From Craterostigma plantagineum (taxonomy: Eukaryota; Streptophyta; Magnoliopsida; Lamiales; Linderniaceae): a stretch of 64,000 nt of DNA. The position numbers and the translations under genes were made by a program. The notes beneath the pieces are model-generated. The model was not told where the DNA came from and did no database searches. It was given only the letters and a program-made list of their open reading frames with translations. Below are positions 10,792 through 20,760 of the stretch, piece by piece (position 1 is the stretch's first letter; each line of letters starts with the position of its first letter). The DNA lies in contig JAPQWV010000419.1 of the NCBI GenBank assembly GCA_027422505.1, forward strand, positions 248,001 through 312,000, read 5' to 3'.

Positions 10792-11073
10792 TTCTTTACG
10801 CGTAATAACATCCATCGGGTATTAATTTTACATTGAAGTGATGGTGTTACTTTTCACTCACTCTCAACACCGATGAATAACGCAACTCTCAATTTTGTAA
10901 AAAAATCACATGAATAGTGCTCCGTACTATATATATTTCGTCGAAAATACGGGACATCTAGGACAGCGATGTTCACGAACTGGCGTGGTTCCCGAGCAAC
11001 GCCTGTCTTTGCAGCATGCCTTCATTACATTTTCACCCGTACAAGCAGAACAACTACACTCAATTAACTAAAC

Positions 11074-11192
11074 GAGTGCGATCATACCAGCGCTAATGCA
11101 CCGGATCCCATCAGAACTCCGAAGTTAAGCGTGCTTGGGCGAGAGTAATACTAGGATGGGTTAACCCCTGGGAAGTCCTCGTGTTGCCCCCC
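11074..11192 (+). rRNA. 5S: 5S rRNA copy, class II
   Basis: GAG start; CCAGCGCTAA; AGTAATACTAGG. Confidence 0.9.
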
Positions 11193-11472
11193 TTTTTTAC
11201 GCATGACAACATCCCTCGAGTATTAATTGTGCAATGAAGTGACAGTGTTACTTTCCACTCTCAACACTTATGAATTCTGCAAATCTAAATTTTGTACAAA
11301 ATCAAATGAATAATGCTCCATAGCATATATATTTCGTTGGAAATACGCAAAATCTAGGACTGCGACAGTTCATGAACTGACCTGGTTCCCGAGCGACGCG
11401 CCGATCTTTGTTGCATACCTTCATTACATTTTCACCCGTACAAGCAGAACAGCTACGCTCAATAAACTAAAT

Positions 11473-11591
11473 GGGTATGATCATACCAGCACTAATGCAC
11501 CGCATCCCATCAGAACTCCGAAGTTAAGCGTGCTTGGGCGAGAGTTGTACTAGGATGGGTTAACCCCTGGGAAGTCCTCGTGTTGCCCGCC
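11473..11591 (+). rRNA. 5S: 5S rRNA copy, class II
   Basis: Starts GGGTATGATC instead of GGGTGCGATC; ACCGCATCCC; AGTTGTACT; tail GCCCGCC. Its spacer joins the fragment at 11648. Confidence 0.88.
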
Positions 11592-11647
11592 TTTTTTACG
11601 TGTGATAACATCCCTCGAGTATTAATTGAGCAATGAAGTGACGGTGT

Positions 11648-11690
11648 TACTAGGATAGGTGACCCCCTGGGAATTCCTCGTGTTGTCCAC
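11648..11690 (+). pseudogene. 5S 3' fragment fused to spacer
   Basis: Same TACT junction and GGATAGGTGACC as the fragment at 6993, so the two descend from one event. Confidence 0.87.
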
Positions 11691-11974
11691 TTCTTTATGC
11701 GTAATAACATCCATCGGGTATTAATCTTACATTGAAGTGACGATCTTACGTTTCACTCACTCTCAACACCTATGAATTACGCAAATCTCAATTTTGTAAA
11801 AAAATTACATGAATAGTGCTCCGTACTATATATATTTCGTCGAAAATACGAGACATCTAGGACAACGACGTTCACGAATTGGCGTGGTTCACGAGCAACG
11901 CGCCGGTCTTTGCTGCATACCTTCAATACATTTTCACCCGTACAAGCAGAACAACTACACTCAATTAACTAAAC

Positions 11975-12093
11975 GAGTGCGATCATACCAGCACTAATGC
12001 ACCGGATCCCATCAGAACTCCGATGTAAAGCGTGCTTGGGCGAGAGTAGTACTAGGATGGGTTAACCCCTGGGAAGTCCTCGTGTTGCCCCCC
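11975..12093 (+). rRNA. 5S: 5S rRNA copy, class II
   Basis: GAG start; box A altered to CCGATGTAAAGCG. The next spacer (type D) has lost about 45 bp between GAATAGTGC and GACAGTTCACG. Confidence 0.9.
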
Positions 12094-12326
12094 TTTTTTA
12101 GGCGTGATAACATCCCTCGAGTATTAATTGTGGAATGAAGTGAAGGTGTTACTTTCCACTCTCAACACATATGGATTTCGCAAATCTCAATTTTGTAAAA
12201 AATCACATGAATAGTGCGACAGTTCACGAACTGGGGTGGTTCCCGATCAACGCGCCGATCTTTTTTGCATACCTTCATTACATTTTCACCCGTACAAGCA
12301 GAACAGCTACGCTCAATAAACTAAAC

Positions 12327-12442
12327 GGGTGCGATCATACCAGCACTAATGCACCGGACCCATCAGAACTCCGAAGTTAAGCGTGATTGGGCGAGAATGG
12401 TACTACGATGGGGACCCCCAAGGAATTCCTCGTGTTGTCCAC
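12327..12442 (+). rRNA. 5S: 5S rRNA copy, class I, damaged box C
   Basis: One base short at CCGGACCC; GATGGGGACCCCCAAGG loses the T of GGTGACC. Spacer A follows. Confidence 0.87.
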
Positions 12443-12724
12443 TTTTTTACGCGTAATAACATCCATCGAGTATTAGTTTTGCATTGAAGTGACGGTGTTA
12501 CTTTGCACTCACTCTCAACACCTATGAATTACGCAACTCTCAATTTTGTAAAAAAATCACATGAATAGTGCTCTGTACTATATATATTTCGTCGAAAATA
12601 CGGGACATCTAGGACAGCGACGTTCATGAACTGGCGTGGTTCCAGAGCAACGCCGCTCTTTGCTGCATACCTTCATTACATTTTCACCCGTACAAGCAGA
12701 ACAACTACACTCAATTAACTAAAC

Positions 12725-12843
12725 GAGTGCGATCATACCAGCACTAATGCACCGTATCCCATCAGAACTCCGAAGTTAAGCGTGCTTGCACGAGAGTAGT
12801 ACTAGGATGGGTTAACCCCTGGAAAGTCCTCGTGTTGCCCCCC
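12725..12843 (+). rRNA. 5S: 5S rRNA copy, class II
   Basis: CACCGTATCCC; CTTGCACGAG; CCTGGAAAGTCC. Spacer C follows. Confidence 0.9.
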
Positions 12844-13099
12844 TTTTTTACGTGTGATAATATCCATCGAGTATTAATTGTGCAATGAAGTGACGGTGTT
12901 ACTTTGCACTCTCAACACCTATGTATTCTGCAAATTTAAATTTTGTACAAAATCACACGAATACTGCTCCATACCATATATTTCGTTGAAAATACGCAAC
13001 ATCTAGGACTGCGACAGTTCACGAACTGGCGTGGTTCCCGAGCAACGCGCCGATCTTTGTTGCATACCTTCATTACATTTTAACCCGTACATCAGAACA

Positions 13100-13193
13100 G
13101 CACCGGATCCCATCAGAACTCCGAAGTTAAGCGTGCTTGGGCGAGATTAGTACTAGGATGGGTTAACCCCTGGGAAGTCCTCGTGTTGCCCCC
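13100..13193 (+). pseudogene. 5'-truncated 5S copy, class II
   Basis: Spacer CAGAACAG joins CACCGGATCCC, losing about 24 bases of the gene. Boxes A and C remain; CGAGATTAGTA. Same truncation as at 19869 and later. Its D spacer is broken by the TRIM insertion. Confidence 0.9.
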
Positions 13194-13282
13194 TTTTTAC
13201 GCGTGATAACATCCCTCGAGTATTAATTGTGCAATGAAGTGAAGGTGTTACTTTCCACTCTCAACACCTTGGATTTCGCAAA

Positions 13283-13379
13283 TGAGGGCGGGCCGATGAG
13301 GGCGGGGAGTGATCGCCGGTGCCAGAGAAGTGCACGGACAAGGAGAGGCTCCTGTTAGGATACTAGGCGAAGGGGGACA
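13283..13379 (+). mobile_element. Left internal remnant of the TRIM, with polypurine tract
   Basis: GATGAGGGCGGGGAGTGATC and the following sequence match the internal region at about 13831-13916. It ends GCGAAGGGGGACA, a likely polypurine tract directly before the LTR. The left junction is at GGATTTCGCAAAT of a D spacer. Confidence 0.8.
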
Positions 13380-13743
13380 TGAATGAACCGATCCGACACC
13401 CGAATGAGAGGGGATCCTGAGACTGACAATGTATGGGCGTGTCAGGCTAAGAATCGTATAAGAGAATTGATAGTACTACTCATATCACCAAGGTCGACCT
13501 ACTTTTTCGGGAGTCCATCCGAAAGAACTTCGGAGTTAAGCGTGCTTGACTTGAAGCAATCTTAGGATGGGTGACCCCCTGGGATGTTTGCCCGGGGTGC
13601 GTGTGAGTGAGGACAAAGCACGCTGGAAGGTTAAGTGATGATACACTGGGGCCAGACTATCAGCCGGAGTGGTGGGCCCAACCCCACAGGTTCCGGTAGG
13701 GACGGATGCTACAGTGACACCCGGTATGGGACGGGATGTTACA
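13380..13743 (+). mobile_element. TRIM LTR copy 1
   Basis: TGAATGAACCGATCC to GACGGGATGTTACA, TG/CA ends. About 28 bp longer than copy 2 because of an extra segment (GGATGCTACAGTGACACCC) near its 3' end that partly duplicates the LTR end. Confidence 0.78.
13514..13590 (+). promoter_or_regulatory. 5S-like internal promoter in TRIM LTR copy 1
   Basis: CGGAGTTAAGCGTGCTTGAC matches 5S box A, and CTTAGGATGGGTGACCCCC matches the box C region, at 5S-like spacing. The stretch between (TTGAAGCAATC) has diverged. Polymerase III activity is an inference. Confidence 0.8.
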
Positions 13744-13745
13744 GG

Positions 13746-13757
13746 TGGTATAAGAGC
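13746..13757 (+). other. Primer binding site of the TRIM
   Basis: TGGTATAAGAGC two bases after the LTR end; one mismatch to TGGTATCAGAGC, the complement of the plant initiator tRNA-Met 3' end. Confidence 0.8.
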
Positions 13758-13903
13758 ACAACCTCTCACAGTACAGTGTTGGTTCGGGGACGAACCAGGA
13801 AGAAGCTGGTGGGCATGTGACGCTCGGGGCCGATGAGGGCGGGGAGTGATCGCCGGTGCCAGAGAAGTGCACGGATAAGGAGCGGCTCCTGGCAGGCTTC
13901 TAG

Positions 13904-13916
13904 GCGAAGGGGTACA
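13904..13916 (+). other. Polypurine tract before TRIM LTR copy 2
   Basis: GCGAAGGGGTACA, the equivalent of GCGAAGGGGGACA at 13367-13379, with one G-to-T change. Confidence 0.6.
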
Positions 13917-14252
13917 TGACGAACCGATCCGACACCCGAATGAGAGGGATCCTGAGACTGACAATGTATGGGCGTGTCAAGCTAAGAATCGTATAAGAGA
14001 ATTGATAGTACTACTCATATCACCAAGGTCGACCTACCTTTTTGGGAGTCCATCCGAAAGAACTTCGAATTTAAGCGTGCTTGACTTGAAGCAATCTTAG
14101 GATGGGTGACCCCCTGGGAAGTTTGTCCGGGGTGCGTGTGAGTGAGGACAAAGCACGCTGGAAGGTTAAGTGGCGATACAGTGGGGCCAGACTATCAGCC
14201 GGAGTATGGTGGGCCCAACACCACAGGTTCCGGTAGGGGACGGGATGTTACA
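13917..14252 (+). mobile_element. TRIM LTR copy 2
   Basis: TGACGAACCGATCC to GACGGGATGTTACA, 336 bp. Joined directly to GAAGCAGAACAACTACGC of a 5S spacer. Confidence 0.78.
14050..14123 (+). promoter_or_regulatory. 5S-like internal promoter in TRIM LTR copy 2
   Basis: AACTTCGAATTTAAGCGTGC (box A changed from GAGTTAAG to AATTTAAG) and GGATGGGTGACCCCCTGGGAAG (box C intact). Confidence 0.8.
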
Positions 14253-14284
14253 GAAGCAGAACAACTACGCTCAATAAACTAAAC

Positions 14285-14402
14285 GGGTGCGATCATACCA
14301 GCACTAATGCACCGGATCCCATCAGAACTTCGAAGTTAAGCGTGCTTGGGCGAGAGTGGTACTACGATGGGTGACCCCCAGGGAATTCCTCGTGTTGTCC
14401 AC
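14285..14402 (+). rRNA. 5S: 5S rRNA copy, class I, first after the TRIM
   Basis: GGG start; AACTTCGAAG; GACCCCCAGGGAATTCC. First member of the three-unit repeat. Confidence 0.92.
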
Positions 14403-14686
14403 TTTTTTACGCGTAATAACATCGATCGGGTATTAATTTTGCATTGAAGTGATGGTGTTACTTTTCACTCACTCTCAACACCTATGAATTACGCAAATCT
14501 CAATTTTGTAAAAAAATCACATGAATAGTGCTCCGTACTATACATATTTCGTCGAAAATACGGGACATCTAGGATAGCGACGTTCACGAACTGGCGTGCT
14601 TCCCGAGCAACGCGCCGGTCTTTGCTGCATACCTTCATTAAATTTTCACCCGTACAAGCAGAACAACTACACTCAATTAACTAAAC

Positions 14687-14803
14687 GAGTGAGATCATAC
14701 CAGCACTAATGCACCGATCCCATCAGAACTCCGAAGTTAAGCGTGCTTGCGCGAGAGTAGTACTAGGATGGGTTAACCCCTGGGAAGTCCTCGTGTTGCC
14801 CCC
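14687..14803 (+). rRNA. 5S: 5S rRNA copy, class II
   Basis: GAGTGAGATC start; one base lost in CACCGATCCC; CTTGCGCGAG. Spacer D follows. Confidence 0.9.
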
Positions 14804-15082
14804 TTTTTTACGTGTGATAACATCCATCGAGTATTAATTGCGGAATGAAGTGACGGTGTTACTTTGCACTCTCAACACCTATGGATTTCGCAAATCTCAA
14901 TTTTGTAAGAAATCACATGAATAGTGCTCCATACTATATGTATTTCGTTGAAAATACGCAACATCAAGGACTGCGACAGTTCACGAACTGGCGTGGTTCC
15001 CGAGCAATGAGCCGATCTTTATTGCATACCTGCATTACATTTTCACCCGTACAGCAGAACAGCGATGCTCAATAAACTAAAC

Positions 15083-15201
15083 GGGTGCGATCATGCCAGC
15101 ACTAATACACCGGATCCCATCAGAACTCTGAAGTTAAGCGTGCTTGGGCAGGAGTAGTACTAGGATGGGTTAACCCCTGAAAAGTCCTCGTGTTGCCCCT
15201 C
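15083..15201 (+). rRNA. 5S: 5S rRNA copy, class II with GGG start
   Basis: ATGCCAGCACTAATACACC, CTCTGAAG, GGGCAGGAG, CTGAAAAGTCC, tail GCCCCTC. Full-length version of the third repeat member. Confidence 0.88.
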
Positions 15202-15481
15202 TTTTTTACGCGTGATAACATCCCTCGAGTATTGATTGTGCAATGAAGTGAAGGTGTTACTTTCCACTCTCAACACCTATGGATTTCGCTAATCTCAATT
15301 TTGTAAAAAATCACATGAATAGTGCTCCATACTATATGTATTTCGTTGAAAATACGCAACATCAAGGACTGCGACAGTTCACGAACTGGGGTGGTTCCCG
15401 ATCAACGCGCCGATCTTCGTTGCACACCTTCATTACATTTTTACCCGTACAAGCAGAACAGCTACGCTCAATAAACTAAAC

Positions 15482-15598
15482 GGGTGCGATCATACCAGCA
15501 CTAATGCACCGGACCCATCAGTTCTCCGAAGTTAAGCGTGCTTGGGCGAGAGTGGTACTACGATGGGTGACCCCCTGAGAATTCCTCGTGTTGTCCAC
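15482..15598 (+). rRNA. 5S: 5S rRNA copy, class I
   Basis: One base short at CCGGACCC; CAGTTCTCCGAAG; CTGAGAATTCC. The A spacer that follows holds a 73-bp duplication. Confidence 0.9.
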
Positions 15599-15754
15599 TT
15601 TTTTACGCGTAATAACATCCATCGAGTATTAATTTTGCATTGAAGTGACAGTGTTACTTTGCACTCACTCTCAACACCTATGAATTACGCAACTCTCAAT
15701 TTTGTAAAATAATTTCATGAATAGTGCTCCGTACTATATATATTTCGTCGAAAA

Positions 15755-15900
15755 TACGGGACATCTAGGACAGCGACGTTCACGAACTGGCGTGGTTCCC
15801 GAGCAACGCCGCTCTTTGCTGCATACCTACGGGACATCTAGGACAGCGACGTTCACGAACTGGCGTGGTTCCCGAGCAACGCCGCTCTTTGCTGCATACC
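15755..15900 (+). repeat. 73-bp tandem duplication within an A spacer
   Basis: TACGGGACATCTAGGACAGC to GCATACC occurs at 15755 and again at 15828 with no visible difference; the first joins the second at CATACCTACGGG. It lengthens this unit to 472 bp. Confidence 0.92.
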
Positions 15901-15953
15901 TTCATTACATTTTTACCCGTACAAGCAGAACAACTACACTCAATTAACTAAAC

Positions 15954-16072
15954 GAGTGCGATCATACCAGCACTAATGCACCGGATCCCATCAGAACTCC
16001 GAAGTTAAGCGTGCTTGCGCGAGAGTAGTACTAGGATGGGTTAACCCCTGGGAAGTCCTCGTGCTGCCCCCC
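15954..16072 (+). rRNA. 5S: 5S rRNA copy, class II
   Basis: GAG start; CTTGCGCGAG; GTGCTGCCCCCC. Spacer C follows. Confidence 0.9.
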
Positions 16073-16328
16073 TTTTTTACGTGTGATAACATCCATCGAG
16101 TATTAATTGTGCAATGAAGTGACGGTGTTACTTTGCACTCTCAACACCTATGGATTCTGCAAATCTAAATTTTGTACAAAATCACACGGATACTGCTCCA
16201 TACCATACATTTTGTTGAAAATACGCAATATCTAGGACTGCGACAGTTCACGAACTGGCGTGGTTCCCGAGCAACGCGCCGTTCTTTGTTGCATACCTTC
16301 ATTACATTTTCACCCGTTCAGCAGAACA

Positions 16329-16423
16329 GCACCGAATCCCATCAGAACTCCGTAGTTAAGCGTGCTTGGGCGAGATTAATACTAGGATGGGTTAACCCCT
16401 GGGAAGTCCTCGTGTTGCCCCCC
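16329..16423 (+). pseudogene. 5'-truncated 5S copy, class II
   Basis: CAGAACAG joins CACCGAATCCC; CCGTAGTTAAG in box A; CGAGATTAATACT. Confidence 0.9.
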
Positions 16424-16703
16424 TTTTTTACGCGTGATGACATCCCTCGAGTATTACTTGTGCAATGAAGTGAAGGTGTTACTTTCCACTCTCAACACCT
16501 ATGGATTTCGCAAATCTCAATTTTGTAAAAAATCACATGAATAGTGCTCCATATTATATGTATTTCGTTGAAATTACGCAACATCAAGGACTGCGACAGT
16601 ACACGAACTGGGGTGGTTCCCGATCAACGCGCTGATCTTTGTTGCACACCTTCATTACATTTTCACCCGTACAAGCAGAGCAGCTACGCTCAATAAACTA
16701 AAC

Positions 16704-16820
16704 GGGTGCGATCATACCAGCACTAATGCACCGGACCCATCAGAACTCTGAAGTTAAGCGTGCTTGGGCGAGAGTGGTACTACGATGGGTGACCCCCTGA
16801 GAATTCCTCGTGTTGTCCAC
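16704..16820 (+). rRNA. 5S: 5S rRNA copy, class I
   Basis: One base short at CCGGACCC; CTCTGAAG; CTGAGAATTCC. Confidence 0.92.
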
Positions 16821-17100
16821 TTTTTTACGTGTAATAACATCCATCGAGTATTAATTTTGCATTGAAGTGAGGGTGTTACTTTGCACTCACTATCAACACC
16901 TATGAATTACGCAACTCTCAGTTTTGTAAAAAAATCCCATGAATAGTGCTCCGTACTATATATTTCGTCAAAAATACGGGACATCTAGGACAGCGACGTT
17001 CACGAACTTGCGTGGTTCCCGAGCAACGCCGCTCTTTGCTGCATACCTTCATTACATTTTCACCCGTACAAGCAGAGCAACTACACTCAATCAACTAAAC

Positions 17101-17220
17101 GAGTGCGATCATACCAGGACTAATGCACCGGATCCCATCAGAACTCCGAAGTTAAGCGTGCTTGCACGAGAGTAGTACTAGGATGGGTTAACCCCTGGGA
17201 AGTCCTCGTGTTGCCCCCCC
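17101..17220 (+). rRNA. 5S: 5S rRNA copy, class II
   Basis: GAG start; ACCAGGACTAA; CTTGCACGAG; seven C before the T-run. Spacer D follows. Confidence 0.9.
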
Positions 17221-17499
17221 TTTTTTACGTGTGATAACATCCATCGAGTATTAATTGTGCAATGAAGTGACGGTGTTAATTTGCACTCTCAACACCTATG
17301 GATTTCGCAAATCTCAATTTTGTAAGAAATCACATGAATAGTGCTCCATACTATATGTATTTCGTTGAAAATACGCAACATCAAGGACTGCGACAGTTCA
17401 CGAACTGGCGTGGTTCCCGAGCAACGCGCCGATCTTTGTTGCATACCTTCATTACATTTTCACCCGTACAGAAGAACGACGATGCTCAATAAACTAAAC

Positions 17500-17617
17500 G
17501 GGTGCGATCATACCAGCACTAATACACCCGATCCCATCAGAACTCTGAAGTTAAGCGTGCTTGGGCGGGAGTAGTACTAGATGGGTTAACCCCTGGGAAG
17601 TCCTCGTGTTGCCCCCC
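17500..17617 (+). rRNA. 5S: 5S rRNA copy, class II with GGG start
   Basis: AATACACCCGATC; CTCTGAAG; GGGCGGGAG; one base lost in ACTAGATGGG. Confidence 0.88.
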
Positions 17618-17897
17618 TTTTTTACGCGTGATAACATCCCTCGAGTATTAATTGTGCAATGAAGTGAAGGTGTTACTTTCCACTCTCAACACCTATAGAT
17701 TTCGCTAATCTCAATTTTGTAAAAAATCACATGAATAGTGCTCCATACTATATGTATTTCGTTGAAAATACGCAACATCAAGGACTGCGACAGTTCACGA
17801 ACTGGGGTGGTTCCCGATCAACGCGCCGATCTTTGTTGCACACCTTCATTACATTTTCAACCGTACAAGCAGAACAGCTACGCTCAATAAACTAAAC

Positions 17898-18014
17898 GGG
17901 TGCGATCATACCAACACTAATGCACCGGACCCATCAGAACTCCGAAGTTAAGCGTGCTTGGGCGAGAGTGGTATTACGATGGGTGACCCCCTGAGAATTC
18001 CTCGTGTTGTCCAC
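17898..18014 (+). rRNA. 5S: 5S rRNA copy, class I
   Basis: ACCAACACTAA; one base short at CCGGACCC; GTGGTATTACG. Confidence 0.9.
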
Positions 18015-18298
18015 TTTTTTACGCATAATAACATCCATCGAGTATTAATTTTGCATTGAAGTGACGGTGTTACTTTGCACTCACTCTCAACACCTATGAA
18101 TTACGCAACTCTCAATTTTGTAAAAAAATTTCATGAATAGTGCTCCGTACTGTACATATTTCGTCGAAAATACGGGACATCTAGGACAGCGACGTTCACG
18201 AACTGGCGTGGTTCCCGAGCAACGCGCCGGTCTTTGCTGCATACCTTCATTAAATTTTCACCCGTACAAGCAGAACAACTACACTCAATTAACTAAAC

Positions 18299-18417
18299 GA
18301 GTGCGATCATATCAGCACTAATGCACCGGATCCCATCAGAACTCCGAAGTTAAGCGTGCCTGCGCGAGAGTAGTACTAGGATGGGTTAACCCCTGGGAAG
18401 TCCTCGTGTTGCCCCCC
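18299..18417 (+). rRNA. 5S: 5S rRNA copy, class II
   Basis: GAG start; CATATCAGC; GTGCCTGCGCGAG in box A. Confidence 0.9.
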
Positions 18418-18695
18418 TTTTTTACGTGTGATAACATCCATCGAGTATTAATTGCGGAATGAAGTGACGGTGTTACTTTGCACTCTCAACAACTATGGAT
18501 TTCGCAAATCTCAATTTTGTAAGAAATCACATGAATAGTGCTCCATACTATATGTATTTCGTTGAAAATACGCAACATCAAGGACTGGACAGTTCACGAA
18601 CTGGGGTGGTTCCCGATCGACGCGCCGATCTTTGTTGCACACCTTCATTACATTTTCAACCGTACAGAAGAACGACGATGCTCAATAAACTAAAC

Positions 18696-18813
18696 GGGTG
18701 CGATCATACCAGCACTAATACCCGGATCCCATCAGAACTCTGAAGTTAAGCGTGCTTGGGCGGGAGTAGTACTAGGATGGGTTAACCCCTGGGAAGTCCT
18801 CGTGTTGCCCCCC
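18696..18813 (+). rRNA. 5S: 5S rRNA copy, class II with GGG start
   Basis: AATACCCGGATCC one base short; CTCTGAAG; GGGCGGGAG. Confidence 0.88.
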
Positions 18814-19093
18814 TTTTTTACGCGTGATAACATCCCTCGAGTATTAATTGTGCAATGAAGTGAAGGTGTTACTTTCCACTCTCAACACCTATGGATTTCG
18901 CAAATCTTAATTTTGTAAAAAATCACATGAATAGTGCTCCATACTATATGTATTTCGTTGAAAATACGCAACATCAAGGACTGCGACAGTTCACGAACTG
19001 GGGTGGTTCCCGATCAACGCGCCGATCTTTGTTGCACAGCTTCATTACATTTTCACCCGTTCAAGCAGAACAACTACGCTCAATAAACTAAAC

Positions 19094-19210
19094 GGGTGCG
19101 ATCATACCAGCACTAATGCACCGAACCCATCAGAACTCCGAAGTTAAGCGTGCTTGGGCGAGAGTGGTACTACGATGGGTGACCCCCTGAGAATTCCTCG
19201 TGTTGTCCAC
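19094..19210 (+). rRNA. 5S: 5S rRNA copy, class I
   Basis: CCGAACCCATC, one base short; CTGAGAATTCC. Confidence 0.92.
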
Positions 19211-19493
19211 TTTTTTTACGCGTAATAACATCCATCGAGTATTAATTTTGCATTGAAGTGACGGTGTTACTTTGCACTCACTCTCAACACTTATGAATTA
19301 CGCAACTCTCAATTTTGTAAAAAAATCACATGAATAGTGCTCCGTACTATATATATTTCGTCGAAAATACGGGACATCTAGGACAGCGACGTTCACGAAC
19401 TGGCGTGGTTCCCGAGCAACGTCGCTCTTTGCTGCATACCTTCATTACATTTTCACCCGTACAAGCAGAACAACTACACTCAATTAACTAAAC

Positions 19494-19612
19494 GAGTGCG
19501 ATCATACCAGCACTAATGCACCGGATCCCATCAGAACTCCGAAGTTAAGCGTGCTTGCGCGAGAGTAGTACTAGGATGGGTTAACCCCTGGGAAGTCCTC
19601 GTGTTGGCCCCC
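19494..19612 (+). rRNA. 5S: 5S rRNA copy, class II
   Basis: CTTGCGCGAG; tail GTTGGCCCCC. Spacer C follows. Confidence 0.9.
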
Positions 19613-19868
19613 TTTTTTACGTGTGATAACATCCATCGAGTATTAATTGTGCAATGAAGTGACGGTGTTACTTTGCACTGTCAACACCTATGGATTCTGC
19701 AAATCTAAATTTTGTACAAAATCACACGAATACTGCTCCATACAATATATTTCGTTGAAAATACGAAACTTCTAGGACTGCGACAGTTCACGAACTGGCG
19801 TGGTTCCCGAGCAACGCGCCGATCTTTGTTGCATACCTTCATTACATTTTCACCCGTACAGCAGAACA

Positions 19869-19963
19869 GCACCGGATCCCATCAGAACTCCGAAGTTAAG
19901 CGTGCTTGGGCGAGATTAGTACTAGGATGGGTTAACCCCTGGGAAGTCCTCGTGTTGCCCCCC
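19869..19963 (+). pseudogene. 5'-truncated 5S copy, class II
   Basis: CAGAACAG joins CACCGGATCCC; CGAGATTAGTA. The first of seven such copies at 1142-1149-bp intervals. Confidence 0.92.
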
Positions 19964-20242
19964 TTTTTACGCGTGATAGCATCCCTCGAGTATTAATTGT
20001 GCAATGAAGTGAAGGTGTTACTTTCCACTCTCAACACCTATGGATTTCGCAAATCTCAATTTTGTAAAAAATCACATGAATAGTGCTCCATACTATATGT
20101 ATTTCGTTGAAAATACGCAACATCAAGGACTGCGACAGTTCACGAACTGGGGTGGTTCCCGATCAACGCGCCGATCTTTGTTGCACACCTTCATTACATT
20201 TTCACCCGTTCAAGCAGAACAGCTACGCTCAATAAACTAAAC

Positions 20243-20359
20243 GGGTGCGATCATACCAGCACTAATGCACCGGATCCATCAGAACTCCGAAGTTAAGCGT
20301 GCTTGGGCGAGAGTGGTACTACGATGGGTGACCCCCTGAGAATTCCTCGTGTTGTCCAC
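20243..20359 (+). rRNA. 5S: 5S rRNA copy, class I
   Basis: CCGGATCCATC, one base short; CTGAGAATTCC. Confidence 0.92.
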
Positions 20360-20641
20360 TTTTTTTACGCGTAATAACATCCATCGAGTATTAATGTTGC
20401 ATTGAAGTGACGGTGTTACTTTGCACTCACTCTCAACACTTATGAATTACGCAACTCTCAATTTTGTAAAAAAATCACATGAATAGTGCTCCGTACTATA
20501 TATATTTCGTCGAAAATACGGACATCTAGGACAGCGACGTTCACGAACTGGCGTGGTTCCCGAGCAACGTCGCTCTTTGCTGCATACCTTCATTACATTT
20601 TCACCCGTACAAGCAGAACAACTACACTCAATTAACTAAAC

Positions 20642-20760
20642 GAGTGCGATCATACCAGCACTAATGCACCGGATCCCATCAGAACTCCGAAGTTAAGCGT
20701 GCTTGCGCGAGAGTAGTACTAGGATGGGTTAACCCCTGGGAAGTCCTCGTGTTGGCCCCC
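20642..20760 (+). rRNA. 5S: 5S rRNA copy, class II
   Basis: CTTGCGCGAG; tail GTTGGCCCCC, as at 19494. Confidence 0.9.

Larger units (their letters stand above)
13283..14252 (+). mobile_element. Cassandra-like TRIM retrotransposon, about one and a half units
   Basis: A 970-bp insertion replaces about 160 bp of a 5S spacer. Order: internal remnant (13283-13379), LTR (13380-13743), internal region (13744-13916), LTR (13917-14252). The LTRs are near identical and both hold a 5S-like segment with boxes A and C, the hallmark of Cassandra terminal-repeat retrotransposons in miniature. A primer binding site for initiator tRNA-Met follows the first LTR. There is no coding capacity, as expected for a non-autonomous TRIM. 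No target site duplication is seen because the left end is a truncated internal region; this suggests recombination rather than a clean insertion. Family name rests on recognised features, not on a search. Confidence 0.82.

Noticed and set aside
13434..13500. tRNA-like region before the 5S-like segment of the TRIM LTR
   Set aside because: No cloverleaf or A/B box pair could be formed by eye; the sequence fits ordinary Cassandra-type LTR sequence.
13536..13964. 142-codon minus-strand open frame in the TRIM
   Set aside because: It crosses the LTR, primer binding site and internal region of a non-coding element and is proline/serine-rich from GC content.
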